Shown here: positions 1-10,000 of the stretch, in pieces | How positions within the stretch are numbered: the first letter of the stretch is position 1 | Layout: the number at the start of each line of letters is the position of its first letter | Assembly (NCBI GenBank): GCA_035403465.1 | Contig: DAONFG010000044.1 | Location: forward strand, 1-25,046 | Source: JAAYBQ01 sp035403465 | Lineage (GTDB): Bacteria > Spirochaetota > UBA4802 > UBA5550 | DNA: 25,046 bases | Reading direction: 5' to 3' | Notes under the pieces: model-generated | What the model was told of the DNA's origin: nothing | Database searches by the model: none | Seen by the model: only the letters and a program-made list of their open reading frames with translations | Made by a program: the position numbers and the translations under genes

Positions 1-595
1 CAAAGAGTACGGGGCAGTTCACTTTTGAAAGGTCGTTCAGGAAATACCCGTGTCGTGAATCGTGAAACCTTTTCTGCATGGCCGTGTCCTCGTCAAGAAT
101 CCTTTCCCACTTTGAACCGTTTAATGCCTGGTAGCGGTTTCTGAGCTCACTGTTTTTAATCTTTTCCCTGTACCTGATAAGGCTGTCCAGGTATTCCTGG
201 TCTGGTATGTGGCCCGGGATGCTTTCAGTAAGGATGCCATGTACAGCACCGGGATTTACCATTGCCATATTAAGTGCAACAAGGCCGCCTCCTCCGATAC
301 CAATGATCGAGGTTCTTTTCACCTTTATTTTATCAAGGAGTTCGCAGAGGGTTACGGCATGGTCAACCCAGAAATTGTCAGATGCACCTGTACCGTCCGG
401 TGATTTACCGTGACCTGCAAGGTCAACGGTTATTGTCTTGAAGTATCCTGAAAAATATTTCAGTTCAGAATCGAATATTTTCGATGACTGGCCGTTATCG
501 TGAATTAACAGCAATGTATTGTTGTAATTGTTATCGGCAGTTGAATTTATTACATTGTAAGAGAGTTTATGATACCTGTTTTTATATGATGACAT
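1..595 (-). CDS. Alpha/beta hydrolase fold protein, 3' end outside window, nucleophile Ser replaced
   Basis: The reverse strand reads openly from an ATG at 593-595 to the window edge (198 codons). An AGGA ribosome-binding sequence lies just upstream. The first strand and oxyanion region read LLLIHDNGQSS, followed by VDLAGHGKSPDG, both classic for alpha/beta hydrolases. At the window edge the frame reads NCPVLF, the usual strand that precedes the acid residue, so only the C-terminal part (acid and histidine) is missing. The nucleophile elbow reads IIGIGGGGL, and the position normally held by Ser in G-x-S-x-G is Gly101 (codon 293-295). The oxyanion HG is also changed to HD. Known family members hydrolyse esters, amides or C-C bonds. 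Here classical catalysis looks unlikely, so a binding or scaffold role, or another chemistry, is possible. The gene is divergent from the histidine kinase at 761. The fold is confident; the function is unknown. Confidence 0.82.
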   Translation of the reverse strand, partial: MSSYKNRYHKLSYNVINSTADNNYNNTLLLIHDNGQSSKIFDSELKYFSGYFKTITVDLAGHGKSPDGTGASDNFWVDHAVTLCELLDKIKVKRTSIIGIGGGGLVALNMAMVNPGAVHGILTESIPGHIPDQEYLDSLIRYREKIKNSELRNRYQALNGSKWERILDEDTAMQKRFHDSRHGYFLNDLSKVNCPVLF

Positions 596-705
596 ATTCT
601 GTTCCTGTGAATAGTGTTGACTTCTGGTATAACAGAGAAAAATATATCATTGTAATTTTCAATAATTTAATCATAGAGGCAATTAAAAACTCGGCTTTTT
701 TAAGC

Positions 706-731
706 GGGGGAGCGTGATGTAAAACATCCCC
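706..731 (+). promoter_or_regulatory. Hairpin in leader of the histidine kinase gene
   Basis: GATGT (716-720) and ACATC (724-728) form a five-base stem with an AAA loop. It can extend by pairing GGG (706-710) with CCC (729-731) across an asymmetric internal loop. It lies 30 bases before the kinase start. There is no U-tract, so it is not an ordinary terminator. It may be a leader structure or chance. The rest of the 596-760 intergenic region shows no convincing -35/-10 pair on either strand. Confidence 0.2.
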
Positions 732-760
732 ATGGAGTTATTTTAATAGAGATTGGTGAT

Positions 761-3448
761 ATGGCCGGTTTAGACAACAAAGAGAGATTTGAAGAACCTG
801 ATGAAGCCTGGGTGATCCTTTCCAACGGGTGCAGGATTGTGAGCTATAATGAAGAGTTTGAAAAACTTTTCGGCAGGGAGGTTATTGCCCCGGGCAGGTT
901 CTGCATATCAGGGCTGACTGGTGATTCATCGTGCTTCTCCTGTGCTGTTGATGACCGGGGCGAATCCCCGGAAATGACTTTATTGTCCGTTGATAAAGAG
1001 ATCAACGGGAAAAAATACAGGATCAGGTTTAAACGGATCCTGTATGGCAGCGGCTTTGAGAGCATTGTTGCGGGAAGGATTATTGAGACAGCTGCCGCAG
1101 ATGCCATTGCAGTAAGAGCGGTAAATTTTTTTCAAAAGTACATATCCACGCTTGAATCTGTCAAGGTGCTGCCATGGAAACTGGACCTGCGTAATTTTAA
1201 ACTATACAACCAGTTTAACGATAAACTGGTATTTGAACCCGGGCTGTCGGGAGTGAATTTCGAAGCATGGCTTGAGCTGATCCACCCGGTCGACAGGCCT
1301 GTTTTTATGCCGGCAATTGCGGATATGGTCAAAGGTTCGGCCGGTGTATTTGATGTCGAATACAGGATAACAGACGGCAAAGGGGGCTGGCGCTGGCTGC
1401 ATGTGAACGGCAGTGTGAGTCAGAGTGACAGCGCGGGGGCCCCTTTAGCGGCGAACGGTTATGTACTGGATATAACCGTGATGAAGGGATTCGAGGAGCA
1501 GATACGGGAGAGGGAGCAGAAACTGCGCGACAGCGGGAGCAGGCTAAAAAATGCAATGAAGCTGGGGCGGATGTCGCCGTGGGAATATATTTTCAGTACT
1601 GACAAAATTATAACAGGCAGGCGTTTGTCGGAATTCTGGGGATTCACAGATTATTACGCGAGACAGGAGCCCATAGGCCGGGAAGAGCTCCGTAACAGGA
1701 TCCATGCTGAAGACAGGCCTTATGTGATGGAGCAGTTCGACAAAGCTGTCACAAAAGGTGAAAACTTTGAGATGGTTTTCAGGATTGTTGTAGATGGCCA
1801 GGTCAAATACGAGCATTTTATCGCTGAAGTAGTTTTTGAGAACGGTAAACCTGTTAAGCTTTTAGGTGTTGCACAGGACCTTACTACGCGGCACATGCTT
1901 GAATCGAACCTTGAAAGAAAATATGAAGGTCTTAAATTTATTACTGAAAGAATTGGATTAGGGCTGTGGGATTTCAGTGTACCCGAAATGAAGCTTTACC
2001 TGATGAGTGATGAATACAGCGTGGAGGGGGCAGGTGATACATCTGTTGTCATTACACTTGATGATTTTTTCAAGTGGCTGCATCCCGAGGATGTAAGAAG
2101 ATGCAGGCAGTGGTTCGATAGATTAACCGGGGGGGCAGATGAGACCGGTGAAATAGAACTCCGGTATAAAATCAAATCCGATTATAGATGGTTCCGGATA
2201 TCAGCTGTTATAAACAGCCGGGACATTGAAGGAAAGCCTTTAACACTGAGGGGATTGTTCCAGGATGTAACCGAACGCAAGGAGATAGAAACAAAGCTGT
2301 ACCAGTCCCAGAAGATGGAGGCAATAGGCAGGCTCGCGGGGGGCGTGGCGCATGATTTTAATAATATACTGCAGGTTATCATGGGTTATGGAAGTCTTGC
2401 GCTTATGGATGTTGACAATGAAAGCGAGATGTTCGAATACATCAGCAACATCGTCGATTCAGGGGAGAAGGCACGGAACCTTGTACGTCAGCTGCTGCTC
2501 TTCGCAAGGAAGGAAAAGTTCAAGCCTGAACTTGTTTATCCGAATGACCTGATTAAAGGGCTTACGAAGATGCTAAAACGGGTCATTGGCGAGAATATTT
2601 CACTGGATTTTATCCCGGGTGATGAGGCCCGCAGCATATTCGGCGATTCAGGGCAGTTGGAGCAGGTCATTATGAACCTCTGCATCAACGCGCGTGATGC
2701 AGCGGAAGGTACAGGTTCAATCGTAATAAAAACAAAGGATGTAATGGTTGATGAACCATGGCCTTGTTTCGACAGCATCATACCGGCAGGCGAATACTTC
2801 ATGATAAGCGTGACTGACAGCGGCATGGGGATTCCCCCGGAAAACCTGGACAGGATATTTGAACCGTTCTTTACCACCAAGGGTAAACATAGCGGTACGG
2901 GACTGGGCCTGGCAACAACATACGCCATAGTAAAACAGCACAGGGGGTATATTGACCTTCACAGCATAGTAGGAAAGGGGAGCACTTTTAGTGTTTATCT
3001 TCCTGCCTACATGGAGGGTGCTGATATCGATCAGGCTGAAGATCAGAACCAGTTCGAGGATGATTACAGCGGCAAGGGAACTATACTTGTGGCAGAGGAT
3101 GATGAACTCATACGAAAATATACATGCAGGATACTTGAAGATTCAGGATTTAGTGTTATAACAGCATCTAATGGACTGGAAGCCGTTGAACTCTACAAAA
3201 AAAATATTGAAGCAGTCGACCTGCTGCTGCTTGATATAATAATGCCCAGGATGAACGGATGGGATGTGTACAACACGATCCGCGGACCTGAACTCAAACT
3301 GCCGGTTGTGTTCTTCAGCGGTTATGACGAAAACCTTCTGCCGGGAAATTTTAAGAGCGATATGCCCATGAGGTACGTGCAGAAGCCGTTCAAATATTAC
3401 ACGCTGATCAAGGCCATACAGGAGCTTATGGAGCAGGTGAGGAGCTGA
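761..3448 (+). CDS. Hybrid sensor histidine kinase, four PAS-like regions, C-terminal receiver
   Basis: This 895-residue protein has no signal peptide or membrane segment and is probably cytoplasmic. In order, it shows a PAS-like region (about 15-112), three PAS/PAC regions (about 130-243, 262-375 and 385-500), a HisKA dimerisation helix with the H-box GGVAHDFNNIL (phosphorylated His531), and a GHKL ATPase. The ATPase has an N-box (MNLCINARDA, about 637), a G1 box (DSGMGIP) and a G2 box (GTGLGL). A receiver domain (about 774-893) follows, with acidic pair Asp780/Asp781, phosphoacceptor Asp825 and Lys875. Kinases of this type autophosphorylate the His and pass phosphate to the attached receiver. 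The C-terminal receiver suggests a phosphorelay or feedback control, and no output domain or partner regulator lies next door. The first PAS region holds Cys48-x9-Cys58-x2-Cys61. The start ATG has only a weak GGTGAT ribosome-binding sequence. The signal sensed is unknown. Confidence 0.95.
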   Translation: MAGLDNKERFEEPDEAWVILSNGCRIVSYNEEFEKLFGREVIAPGRFCISGLTGDSSCFSCAVDDRGESPEMTLLSVDKEINGKKYRIRFKRILYGSGFESIVAGRIIETAAADAIAVRAVNFFQKYISTLESVKVLPWKLDLRNFKLYNQFNDKLVFEPGLSGVNFEAWLELIHPVDRPVFMPAIADMVKGSAGVFDVEYRITDGKGGWRWLHVNGSVSQSDSAGAPLAANGYVLDITVMKGFEEQIREREQKLRDSGSRLKNAMKLGRMSPWEYIFSTDKIITGRRLSEFWGFTDYYARQEPIGREELRNRIHAEDRPYVMEQFDKAVTKGENFEMVFRIVVDGQVKYEHFIAEVVFENGKPVKLLGVAQDLTTRHMLESNLERKYEGLKFITERIGLGLWDFSVPEMKLYLMSDEYSVEGAGDTSVVITLDDFFKWLHPEDVRRCRQWFDRLTGGADETGEIELRYKIKSDYRWFRISAVINSRDIEGKPLTLRGLFQDVTERKEIETKLYQSQKMEAIGRLAGGVAHDFNNILQVIMGYGSLALMDVDNESEMFEYISNIVDSGEKARNLVRQLLLFARKEKFKPELVYPNDLIKGLTKMLKRVIGENISLDFIPGDEARSIFGDSGQLEQVIMNLCINARDAAEGTGSIVIKTKDVMVDEPWPCFDSIIPAGEYFMISVTDSGMGIPPENLDRIFEPFFTTKGKHSGTGLGLATTYAIVKQHRGYIDLHSIVGKGSTFSVYLPAYMEGADIDQAEDQNQFEDDYSGKGTILVAEDDELIRKYTCRILEDSGFSVITASNGLEAVELYKKNIEAVDLLLLDIIMPRMNGWDVYNTIRGPELKLPVVFFSGYDENLLPGNFKSDMPMRYVQKPFKYYTLIKAIQELMEQVRS

Positions 3449-3449
3449 A

Positions 3450-3524
3450 GCGATTAATCGCGCAAGTAACTTGCCGTTTGAAAAAAACCCCGGTGACCCG
3501 CGGAGCCAAGGCTGTCAGCTTTTT
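3450..3524 (+). terminator. Possible terminator region after the histidine kinase
   Basis: Directly after the kinase stop lie two adjacent palindromes: GCGATTAATCGC (3450-3461) and GCAAGT-A-ACTTGC (3462-3474). Further on, AGCCAAGGCT and GCTGTCAGC overlap and lead into five Ts (3520-3524). None alone is a textbook intrinsic terminator. Together they make this the likely end of the kinase transcript. Confidence 0.35.
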
Positions 3525-3591
3525 ATGAAAAATTATTATTTTACACTACACGCATGCATAGGACACCATGTGTCGTACCGGGTATGATATT

Positions 3592-3620
3592 TTGACAGCA
3601 TGGATTTATGCTTGAAATAA
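3592..3620 (+). promoter_or_regulatory. Candidate promoter upstream of recCBD
   Basis: A consensus TTGACA (3592-3597) is followed after 17 bases by AAATAA (3615-3620), a weak -10. It lies about 145 bases upstream of the chosen recC start, in the only sizeable gap before the operon (3449-3765). The -35 match is good; the -10 makes the call uncertain. Confidence 0.3.
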
Positions 3621-3754
3621 GACAGGGTATGGCATTCAGTAATATTACTGGTTTATAAAAAACTTCCCCGCGTTCCCGGGATGGGGTTGATGCCGGCGCA
3701 GGTACACGATGTCCCGAATGCGCCGGACTCCGGGATCCATCGGGCGGAGACTTC

Positions 3755-3760
3755 AGGAGG
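3755..3760 (+). promoter_or_regulatory. Shine-Dalgarno sequence that sets the recC start
   Basis: AGGAGG lies five bases before the GTG at 3766. The longer in-frame ATG at 3709 has no ribosome-binding sequence, and the 19 extra residues it would add look unlike a RecC N-terminus. Confidence 0.7.
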
Positions 3761-3765
3761 TCGAG

Positions 3766-6700
3766 GTGCCGGGATTCACACTAATCACAGGGAACAGGCT
3801 TGAAGACCTGGCACAGAGGTGCAGCCTTGACCTCGCGTCCGACCCGCTTCCGCCCATGGCGCCAGAGGTTATCTCCGTACAGAGCATGGGCATGATGAAA
3901 TGGTTATCGCTCAGGCTCGCGGAGCAGTGCGGCGTATGGGCCAACTGCAGCTATATATTCCCAAACAAAATGTCGTCGATGCTGCTTAACGGTTTTTTCC
4001 CGGGTTCGGGGAACGAACGCTACTTTGACCGCGACTCCATGCCGTGGCAGGTTATGCGGATACTGAAGTCCGTAATGAATAAACCTGTATTCAGCCAGCC
4101 TGCAGGTTACATAAGCGACGATGTTTCGGGGATCAAGCTCTACCAGCTCTCTTCCGGCATAAGCGATGTATTTGACCAGTATATGACGTTCAGGCCGGAG
4201 ATGATAACACGGTGGGACCGTGGAGCTGATAAAGACCTCTGGCAGGCTGAACTCTGGCGCATGATAACATCTGACATTAACTCTTACAACCCGCCGTTTC
4301 TCATGGAGAAACTGAAGGTCATGCTGTCTGATAAAGGGTACAGGCCGGCAGGACAACTCCCCGGCCGACTTACACTCTTCGGGATATCGTACCTACCGCT
4401 CTTTCACATTAACCTGCTCTTCGCAGCATCGTCATTTATTGATATACGAATGTACATGCTCAATCCATCTGCCGCATACTGGGGCGACATTGTGCGCGAA
4501 AAAGAGAAGGTGAAGATTGTTTCCAGGTTTCCCATACCCTCAGCTGACCCTGAAACGGAGCTTCACCTTGACACAGGCAACCCTCTCCTTGCTTCAATGG
4601 GGCGTCCGGGGAGGGACTTTATCCGTAATATATTTTCCATGGACTGCGTGACCGGGGATTGTTTTTTTGAGCCGGAAGGCTCGTCACTCCTGGCAATGGT
4701 GCAGCAGGACATTTTCAATATGACAGACAGGGCGCGCAGTGATGTGAAACTCACAGTGGAGCAGGTTGCTGCGGACCGGTCCATAATAATTAATTCGTGT
4801 CACAGCCCTATGCGCGAAACCGAAGTACTACGCGATTATATACTCGATCTTTTCGACAGTGACCCCACACTTGAACCGCGTGATATAATTGTCATGGCCC
4901 CGGATATTGAAATTTATTCAGGGTGCGTTGAATCAGTTTTTTCAGGTAATGAGTCGGGAATCGCATTCCCGTTCAGGATTGCCGACAGGAAACCGGCCGG
5001 TTCGGAGCCCTCTGTTGCTGCTTTTTTTGATCTGCTTGACCTTCCCGCTTCCAGGTTCACGGCATCGCGTATACTATCACTGCTGGACTGCGCTGATGTC
5101 ATGGAACATTTCGGCTTTTCACCCTCAGACAGGGAGCGTATTACGTTGTGGATTGCCGATTCAGGAATACGCTGGGGAGTTGACTCTGAGTTTAAAAGAA
5201 AAATGGACCTGCCATGCGATGAGGCCAACACCTTCAGCGCGGGAATTAAAAGGCTCATAACAGGCCTGCTGGTTTCCGGGGACGGGCTCTGCCTGGGTGT
5301 TCTACCCCTTGCATCAGTTGATGCCGGTGATTCCCTCCTGCTTGGAAGATTTATAACATACATCGGGACACTCGAAGAGATCGCCGGGCTGCTTTCATCA
5401 GAACATACCCTGGATGAGTGGGGTGATATCTTCATGTTTATAATCAGGTCGCTCTTCTCTTCAGATGACGGAATCCCTGCGGCTATGATGCCTGTTGCTG
5501 AAGTGGCTTCGCTGCTGTGTGAAGTCCGTAAAAGTTCAGGATACGATTCGCCCGCGGGCATTGCAGCAGTCCGGGAATTCGCTGAGTCGCGCGTTGCGGC
5601 GCCGCGTTCAGTGAAAGACTTCATCAGCGGCGCTCTCACATTCTGTGAAATGCTTCCAATGAGAAGCATTCCATGCAGGATCGTATGCATAATGGGCGTG
5701 GATTCAAGGTCATTCCCCGGCAGGTCAAGGCCTCTGAGTTTTGACCTCATGGCTGCAGAGCCCAGGAGGGGAGACAGGTCACTCAGGGATGAGGAGCGCT
5801 ATATGTTCCTTGAAACAATAATCTCGGCCCGTGACAATCTCTACATCAGCTATACAGGGCAGAATATAATCAACAATACACAGAATGATCCATCACCTGT
5901 TGTAAGTGAACTCATAGACTACATAGCTTCATTCGGCAGTGAAAAGGATTCAGAAGAGATAAAGAAACTGATGGTGACAAGGCAGAGACTTCACAGGTAC
6001 AGCCCTGCATACTTTATGCCTGGCAGCGGACTGTTCAGCTATTCAGCAGGGAACATGAGGGAGGCTGCCGCCGCGCTTAACAACCCGGGTATGGCGCCCG
6101 TTTTTTTCAGCGGCGGTATAACCGCAACTGACGATGAATACAGCATAACAACCGATGACCTTGCCTGGTTCCTTCGCAACCCGGCAAGAACCATATGCAG
6201 CAGGAGGCTGGGAATATCCCTTGAAGTAAGGGACACGACTCCCGGAGATGAAGAACCATTTGCCATTGAACGGGCCGTTAAGTATGACCTTGATGACAGA
6301 CTCCTGCAGATTATTGCAGGTGAGGGAGACACATCTATCCTGTTTGAAAAAATGAAAGCAGCGGGAATGCTTCCTCATGGTTCCGCGGGCAGGGCGGCAT
6401 TTAATGTATCTGCTGACAGGGTGAAAAAATTCCTCTCAATGATTCCAGGTGTGTTCCGATCGCCCGAATCCTTTGAGGCCGAAGAACTGTTAATTGAAGA
6501 TGTACACATCAGGCTGAAGCCCGGGACTCTTTACGGAGGGGAGCAGGTTCTTGCCTGCATGGGGAGGCTGAGGAGCATTGACCTGCTCAGGGCATGGACA
6601 GCTCACCTGGCGCTTTGCGCTGCGGGAGGTAAAATCCGCACCCGGCTGTTTTACGTTGAAGAGGTGAAGGGTGATTATTCTGTTAAGCAGGCAGCATGGG

Positions 6701-7029
6701 ATTATATTCCCGGTGCACGGGATATTCTGGCAGGTCTTGCGGTTTTGTATAAAGAGGGAATGGTGTCCCCTGTTGAACTTTTTCCCGAAAGCTCGCGTGC
6801 TTTTGCAGAGGCATTCATGAAAGCAGGAAGCGACGAACCGCAGGATAGGGGGATGAAGGCTGCGAAGGGAAAATTCTATAATTTCAATTATCCTGAAAAG
6901 TCCGATCCGTATATACTTAAAGTTTTCGGTGCGGAGTATTCTCCCAAAAAAAAATTCACGGACACGGCACTAAGGGTTTACGGCCCGTTAATTGAAAACA
7001 TGTCAGGGGAGGTCCGGGATGATGCGTGA
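3766..7029 (+). CDS. recC: Exodeoxyribonuclease V gamma subunit RecC
   Basis: RecC is the subunit of RecBCD that splits the duplex and recognises Chi. Its helicase-like folds are inactive. From GTG 3766 the protein has 1087 residues, close to the roughly 1120 of E. coli RecC. It begins PGFTLITGNRLEDLA, matching the family's start (strand plus NRLE). Family blocks include IIVMAPDIEIYSGCVESVFS, the region MLPMRSIPCRIVCIMGVD, then LSFDLMAAEPRRGDRSLRDE, ERYMFLETIISARDNLYISY and PVVSELIDYI. A longer frame from ATG 3709 is open, but the AGGAGG at 3755-3760 argues for GTG. It is the first gene of the recC-recB-recD operon, and its last 11 bases overlap recB, so translational coupling is likely. Identity is very secure; only the start is in question. 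Confidence 0.96.
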   Translation: MPGFTLITGNRLEDLAQRCSLDLASDPLPPMAPEVISVQSMGMMKWLSLRLAEQCGVWANCSYIFPNKMSSMLLNGFFPGSGNERYFDRDSMPWQVMRILKSVMNKPVFSQPAGYISDDVSGIKLYQLSSGISDVFDQYMTFRPEMITRWDRGADKDLWQAELWRMITSDINSYNPPFLMEKLKVMLSDKGYRPAGQLPGRLTLFGISYLPLFHINLLFAASSFIDIRMYMLNPSAAYWGDIVREKEKVKIVSRFPIPSADPETELHLDTGNPLLASMGRPGRDFIRNIFSMDCVTGDCFFEPEGSSLLAMVQQDIFNMTDRARSDVKLTVEQVAADRSIIINSCHSPMRETEVLRDYILDLFDSDPTLEPRDIIVMAPDIEIYSGCVESVFSGNESGIAFPFRIADRKPAGSEPSVAAFFDLLDLPASRFTASRILSLLDCADVMEHFGFSPSDRERITLWIADSGIRWGVDSEFKRKMDLPCDEANTFSAGIKRLITGLLVSGDGLCLGVLPLASVDAGDSLLLGRFITYIGTLEEIAGLLSSEHTLDEWGDIFMFIIRSLFSSDDGIPAAMMPVAEVASLLCEVRKSSGYDSPAGIAAVREFAESRVAAPRSVKDFISGALTFCEMLPMRSIPCRIVCIMGVDSRSFPGRSRPLSFDLMAAEPRRGDRSLRDEERYMFLETIISARDNLYISYTGQNIINNTQNDPSPVVSELIDYIASFGSEKDSEEIKKLMVTRQRLHRYSPAYFMPGSGLFSYSAGNMREAAAALNNPGMAPVFFSGGITATDDEYSITTDDLAWFLRNPARTICSRRLGISLEVRDTTPGDEEPFAIERAVKYDLDDRLLQIIAGEGDTSILFEKMKAAGMLPHGSAGRAAFNVSADRVKKFLSMIPGVFRSPESFEAEELLIEDVHIRLKPGTLYGGEQVLACMGRLRSIDLLRAWTAHLALCAAGGKIRTRLFYVEEVKGDYSVKQAAWDYIPGARDILAGLAVLYKEGMVSPVELFPESSRAFAEAFMKAGSDEPQDRGMKAAKGKFYNFNYPEKSDPYILKVFGAEYSPKKKFTDTALRVYGPLIENMSGEVRDDA
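7005..7012 (+). promoter_or_regulatory. Shine-Dalgarno sequence that sets the recB start
   Basis: AGGGGAGG lies inside the end of recC, six bases before ATG 7019 and nine before ATG 7022. This argues against the upstream in-frame ATG at 6992, which would add residues before the conserved N-terminus and has no ribosome-binding sequence. Confidence 0.65.
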
Positions 7030-10000
7030 ATTCAGCGTCCTTGATTCCCCGCTTAAAGGGACAAACCTTATAGAGGCCAGCGCCGGTACCGGTAAAACAT
7101 GGACTATTTCAATGATATACCTGCGCCTTGTTGTTGAGAATGAACTACCGGTCGAGGGTATACTCGTCGTAACCTTCACTATCCCTGCTACAGCGGAACT
7201 ACGAACCCGCATAAGGCAGTGCATTAAAAACGCTGTGGACCATCTTGAACATGACGCGCCCGTGGATGACAGCATAGCCGGAATAATCGGAAGGAACAGG
7301 AACAGGCCCGGGCTCCGCGAACGGCTCCATTCCGCGCTGCGCAGCTTTGACGAGGCATCGGTCTTTACAATACACTCGTTCTGCCAGCAGGTGCTTTCGG
7401 ACAACGCCTTTGAGAGCGGATCGCCGTTCCGCACCGAAATCACAACAGACGACCTCAGGCCTGAATTCGCGGTTACAGATTACTGGAGGCGCATTGCCTA
7501 CGCAATGCCTGAACATGCAGCGTACGTGCTTGTGTCATCCATGGACCCGCAGTCCCTGCTTAAACTCTACAGGAAGAAGCCCATGGCTCCGGAATACCTG
7601 CTCAGACCACAGCTGGCAGATGCAGGGGCAGATGATGTTGAAGCCGCATACAGAACGGTATGCGGCTGTTACCGCGATCTCTGCGAAGTGTGGCAGAGAG
7701 AGGGCGATAATGTAAAAAGCATGATTACCGGTTCAAAGTCATTAAACGGAAACAGGTACAAGCCGGAACGTCTGCCCGGCTACCTTGCAAGGGTGGATAA
7801 ATACATGCAGCAGGGCGATCCCCTTATGTGGAACGACACCGTGGAAAAGTTTACACGAAGCGCAATTGAATCCGGGATCAACAAGGGCAAGGAACCACCT
7901 GTGTCGCCATTCTTCGATGCGGCACAAATCATGAAGGAATGCATCGATTCATACAATGATACAGTGAACCGTTTCAGGATTACCGTGATGAAGCAGCTCT
8001 TCGATTCCGCTGACAAAGAGATAAGCATGCACGCCGCGTCATCGGGTGAAAGGGGATTTGATGACCTCATAAGGGGCGTTTACCATGGGCTCCGTTCAGG
8101 CATGGGCGACAAGCTCGGTGAAAAGATCAGGAACAGGTACAGGGCCGCGCTCATAGACGAGTTCCAGGACACTGACAGTATGCAGTTTGCCATATTCAGT
8201 TCCATGTTCAGCACGGGTACTGCGCTCTTTCTCATTGGCGATCCGAAGCAGGCGATCTACAGGTTCAGGGGAGCAGACATCTTTTCTTACATGAAGGCAG
8301 TGGACATGGCTGACTGCAGGTATACCCTGGCAAGAAACTGGAGGTCAACCGGCGGGCTCATAGATGCCGTGAACAAAGTGTTCGGCGAATGTGAAAATCC
8401 CTTTGTATTTGAAAAAATAAAGTTCAACCCGGTAAAACCCGGAATCGAAGGCCAGGGACATGACCTGGTCTGTGCAGGCCGGCCGGTTCCACCGCTCCTA
8501 TTAGAGCTAGTGGATTACGGGGCTGAAGACGATGAACACGCACCTGACAAGGACAGCATCATAGCGGCCAGGCTTGCTGCTGAAATACAAACAATGCTTA
8601 CCGGCGATTATACCATAGACGGAAAAAGGCTCAGGCCCGCAGACATCGCGGTTCTTGTGCGCTCGAATAAACAGGCAGCGACCGTCAAATCATCGCTCTC
8701 GTCTGCGGGCATACCAGCTGTTACGCGGGGTTCCGAATCGGTCTTTCTTTCCGGCGAGGCAAAAGAGCTGTATTTTATACTCTCTGCCATACTTAATCCA
8801 GCTGACCAGAGAAGGCTGCGCACCGCGCTCTCCACGGTTATATGCGGTTACACAGCCGGTGAGGTCGCAGCAATGGCCGGGGGTTCGAACGCTGCCGGGG
8901 AAACGGACCAGGGCGAATCTGTCTCCTCCAGGTTTTATTCATACAGGGATGCGTGGAACAAGGGCTTCATGGATATGTTCATAATGTTCATGGAGGGTGA
9001 AGCTGTTGCCGGGAGGCTCTTTGCATACGCGGGAGGGGGCAGGAGTATGGCCAACATTGTACACATTGCGGAACTGCTGGGAGATGAGGCTGTAGGCAGC
9101 AGGCTCAGCCCTGTTGATACACTTAACAGGCTCGCACGCTACATCGCAGATCCGCCTGAAGGCGAAGAGTACAACATGAGGCTTGAAACCGATGACGAGG
9201 CGGTAAATGTAATGACAATGCATTCATCAAAGGGCCTGGAATTCCCCGTTGTATTCTGCCCGTATCTTGCCGCATCACCGGTAAGGAAAGATGATGTTAC
9301 CGTTTACCATGAAAATGATGATAACGGCAGCACACCGGTACTCTATCTGGATAAGAACCTGCCTGAAGACGTAAAAATGCACAAACAGCAGGAGGATGAT
9401 TCCGAAACCGCAAGGCTCATATACGTTGCCCTGACCAGGGCCAGGTCGCACTGTAATGTAATGATGAAAATCACCAGGGATTTCGATAAAACCATTCTTG
9501 CTAAAATACTTTTTACATCTAGAAGCCTGGTAGCGGAAAGTATCGAAGGTAAACTGGACAGGGAGAATGCCGGGCGTCTGCTTGGCCTTATATGCAGTGA
9601 GTCGGGCGGGGCTATAGGTTTTGCTCAAGGGGGGGAGTTCCCTGCGGGAGAGCCCTATTCAAAGACCGCTGCATCACCCGCTGATCTTGAGTGCAGGGAG
9701 TTTACCGGGAATCTATCACAGCGCTGGAGGATGTACAGCTATTCAGCGATAACGGCTGCGCTGCATGATGCAGAGGACAAGGAGGATGAGGGTGGAACTA
9801 TACCGTACAGGCCTGCGCCCGGTGTGCTTCCGCCAGGCGCGAAGTCGGGCCTCTGCCTGCATGAAATTTTTGAAAACTCGGATTTTACCTGGTCAGCCAG
9901 GGAGCTGTTCAGGGAAAGAGCTGCTGCGTCCCTCGGGAAGTACGGTTACGGGGAAGAGTACAGGGAAGCTGTAACGGATATGGTGATGAATGTTCTGCGG

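Noticed and set aside
207..717. Plus-strand open frames opposite and upstream of the hydrolase
   Set aside because: They are antisense to, or extend from, a clear alpha/beta hydrolase on the reverse strand and show no domain or ribosome-binding sequence.
3709..3765. Upstream extension of recC from ATG 3709
   Set aside because: There is no ribosome-binding sequence before it. The 19 added residues are Arg-rich and unlike RecC N-termini, while AGGAGG stands five bases before GTG 3766.
4914..5750. Long reverse-strand open frame (278 codons) inside recC
   Set aside because: It lies wholly within recC, whose identity is certain. The translation is Ser-rich with no recognisable domain, as expected for a frame opposite a coding strand.
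6992..7018. Upstream ATG for recB
   Set aside because: The AGGGGAGG at 7005-7012 lies after it and points to ATG 7019, and the conserved N-terminus starts just after that.
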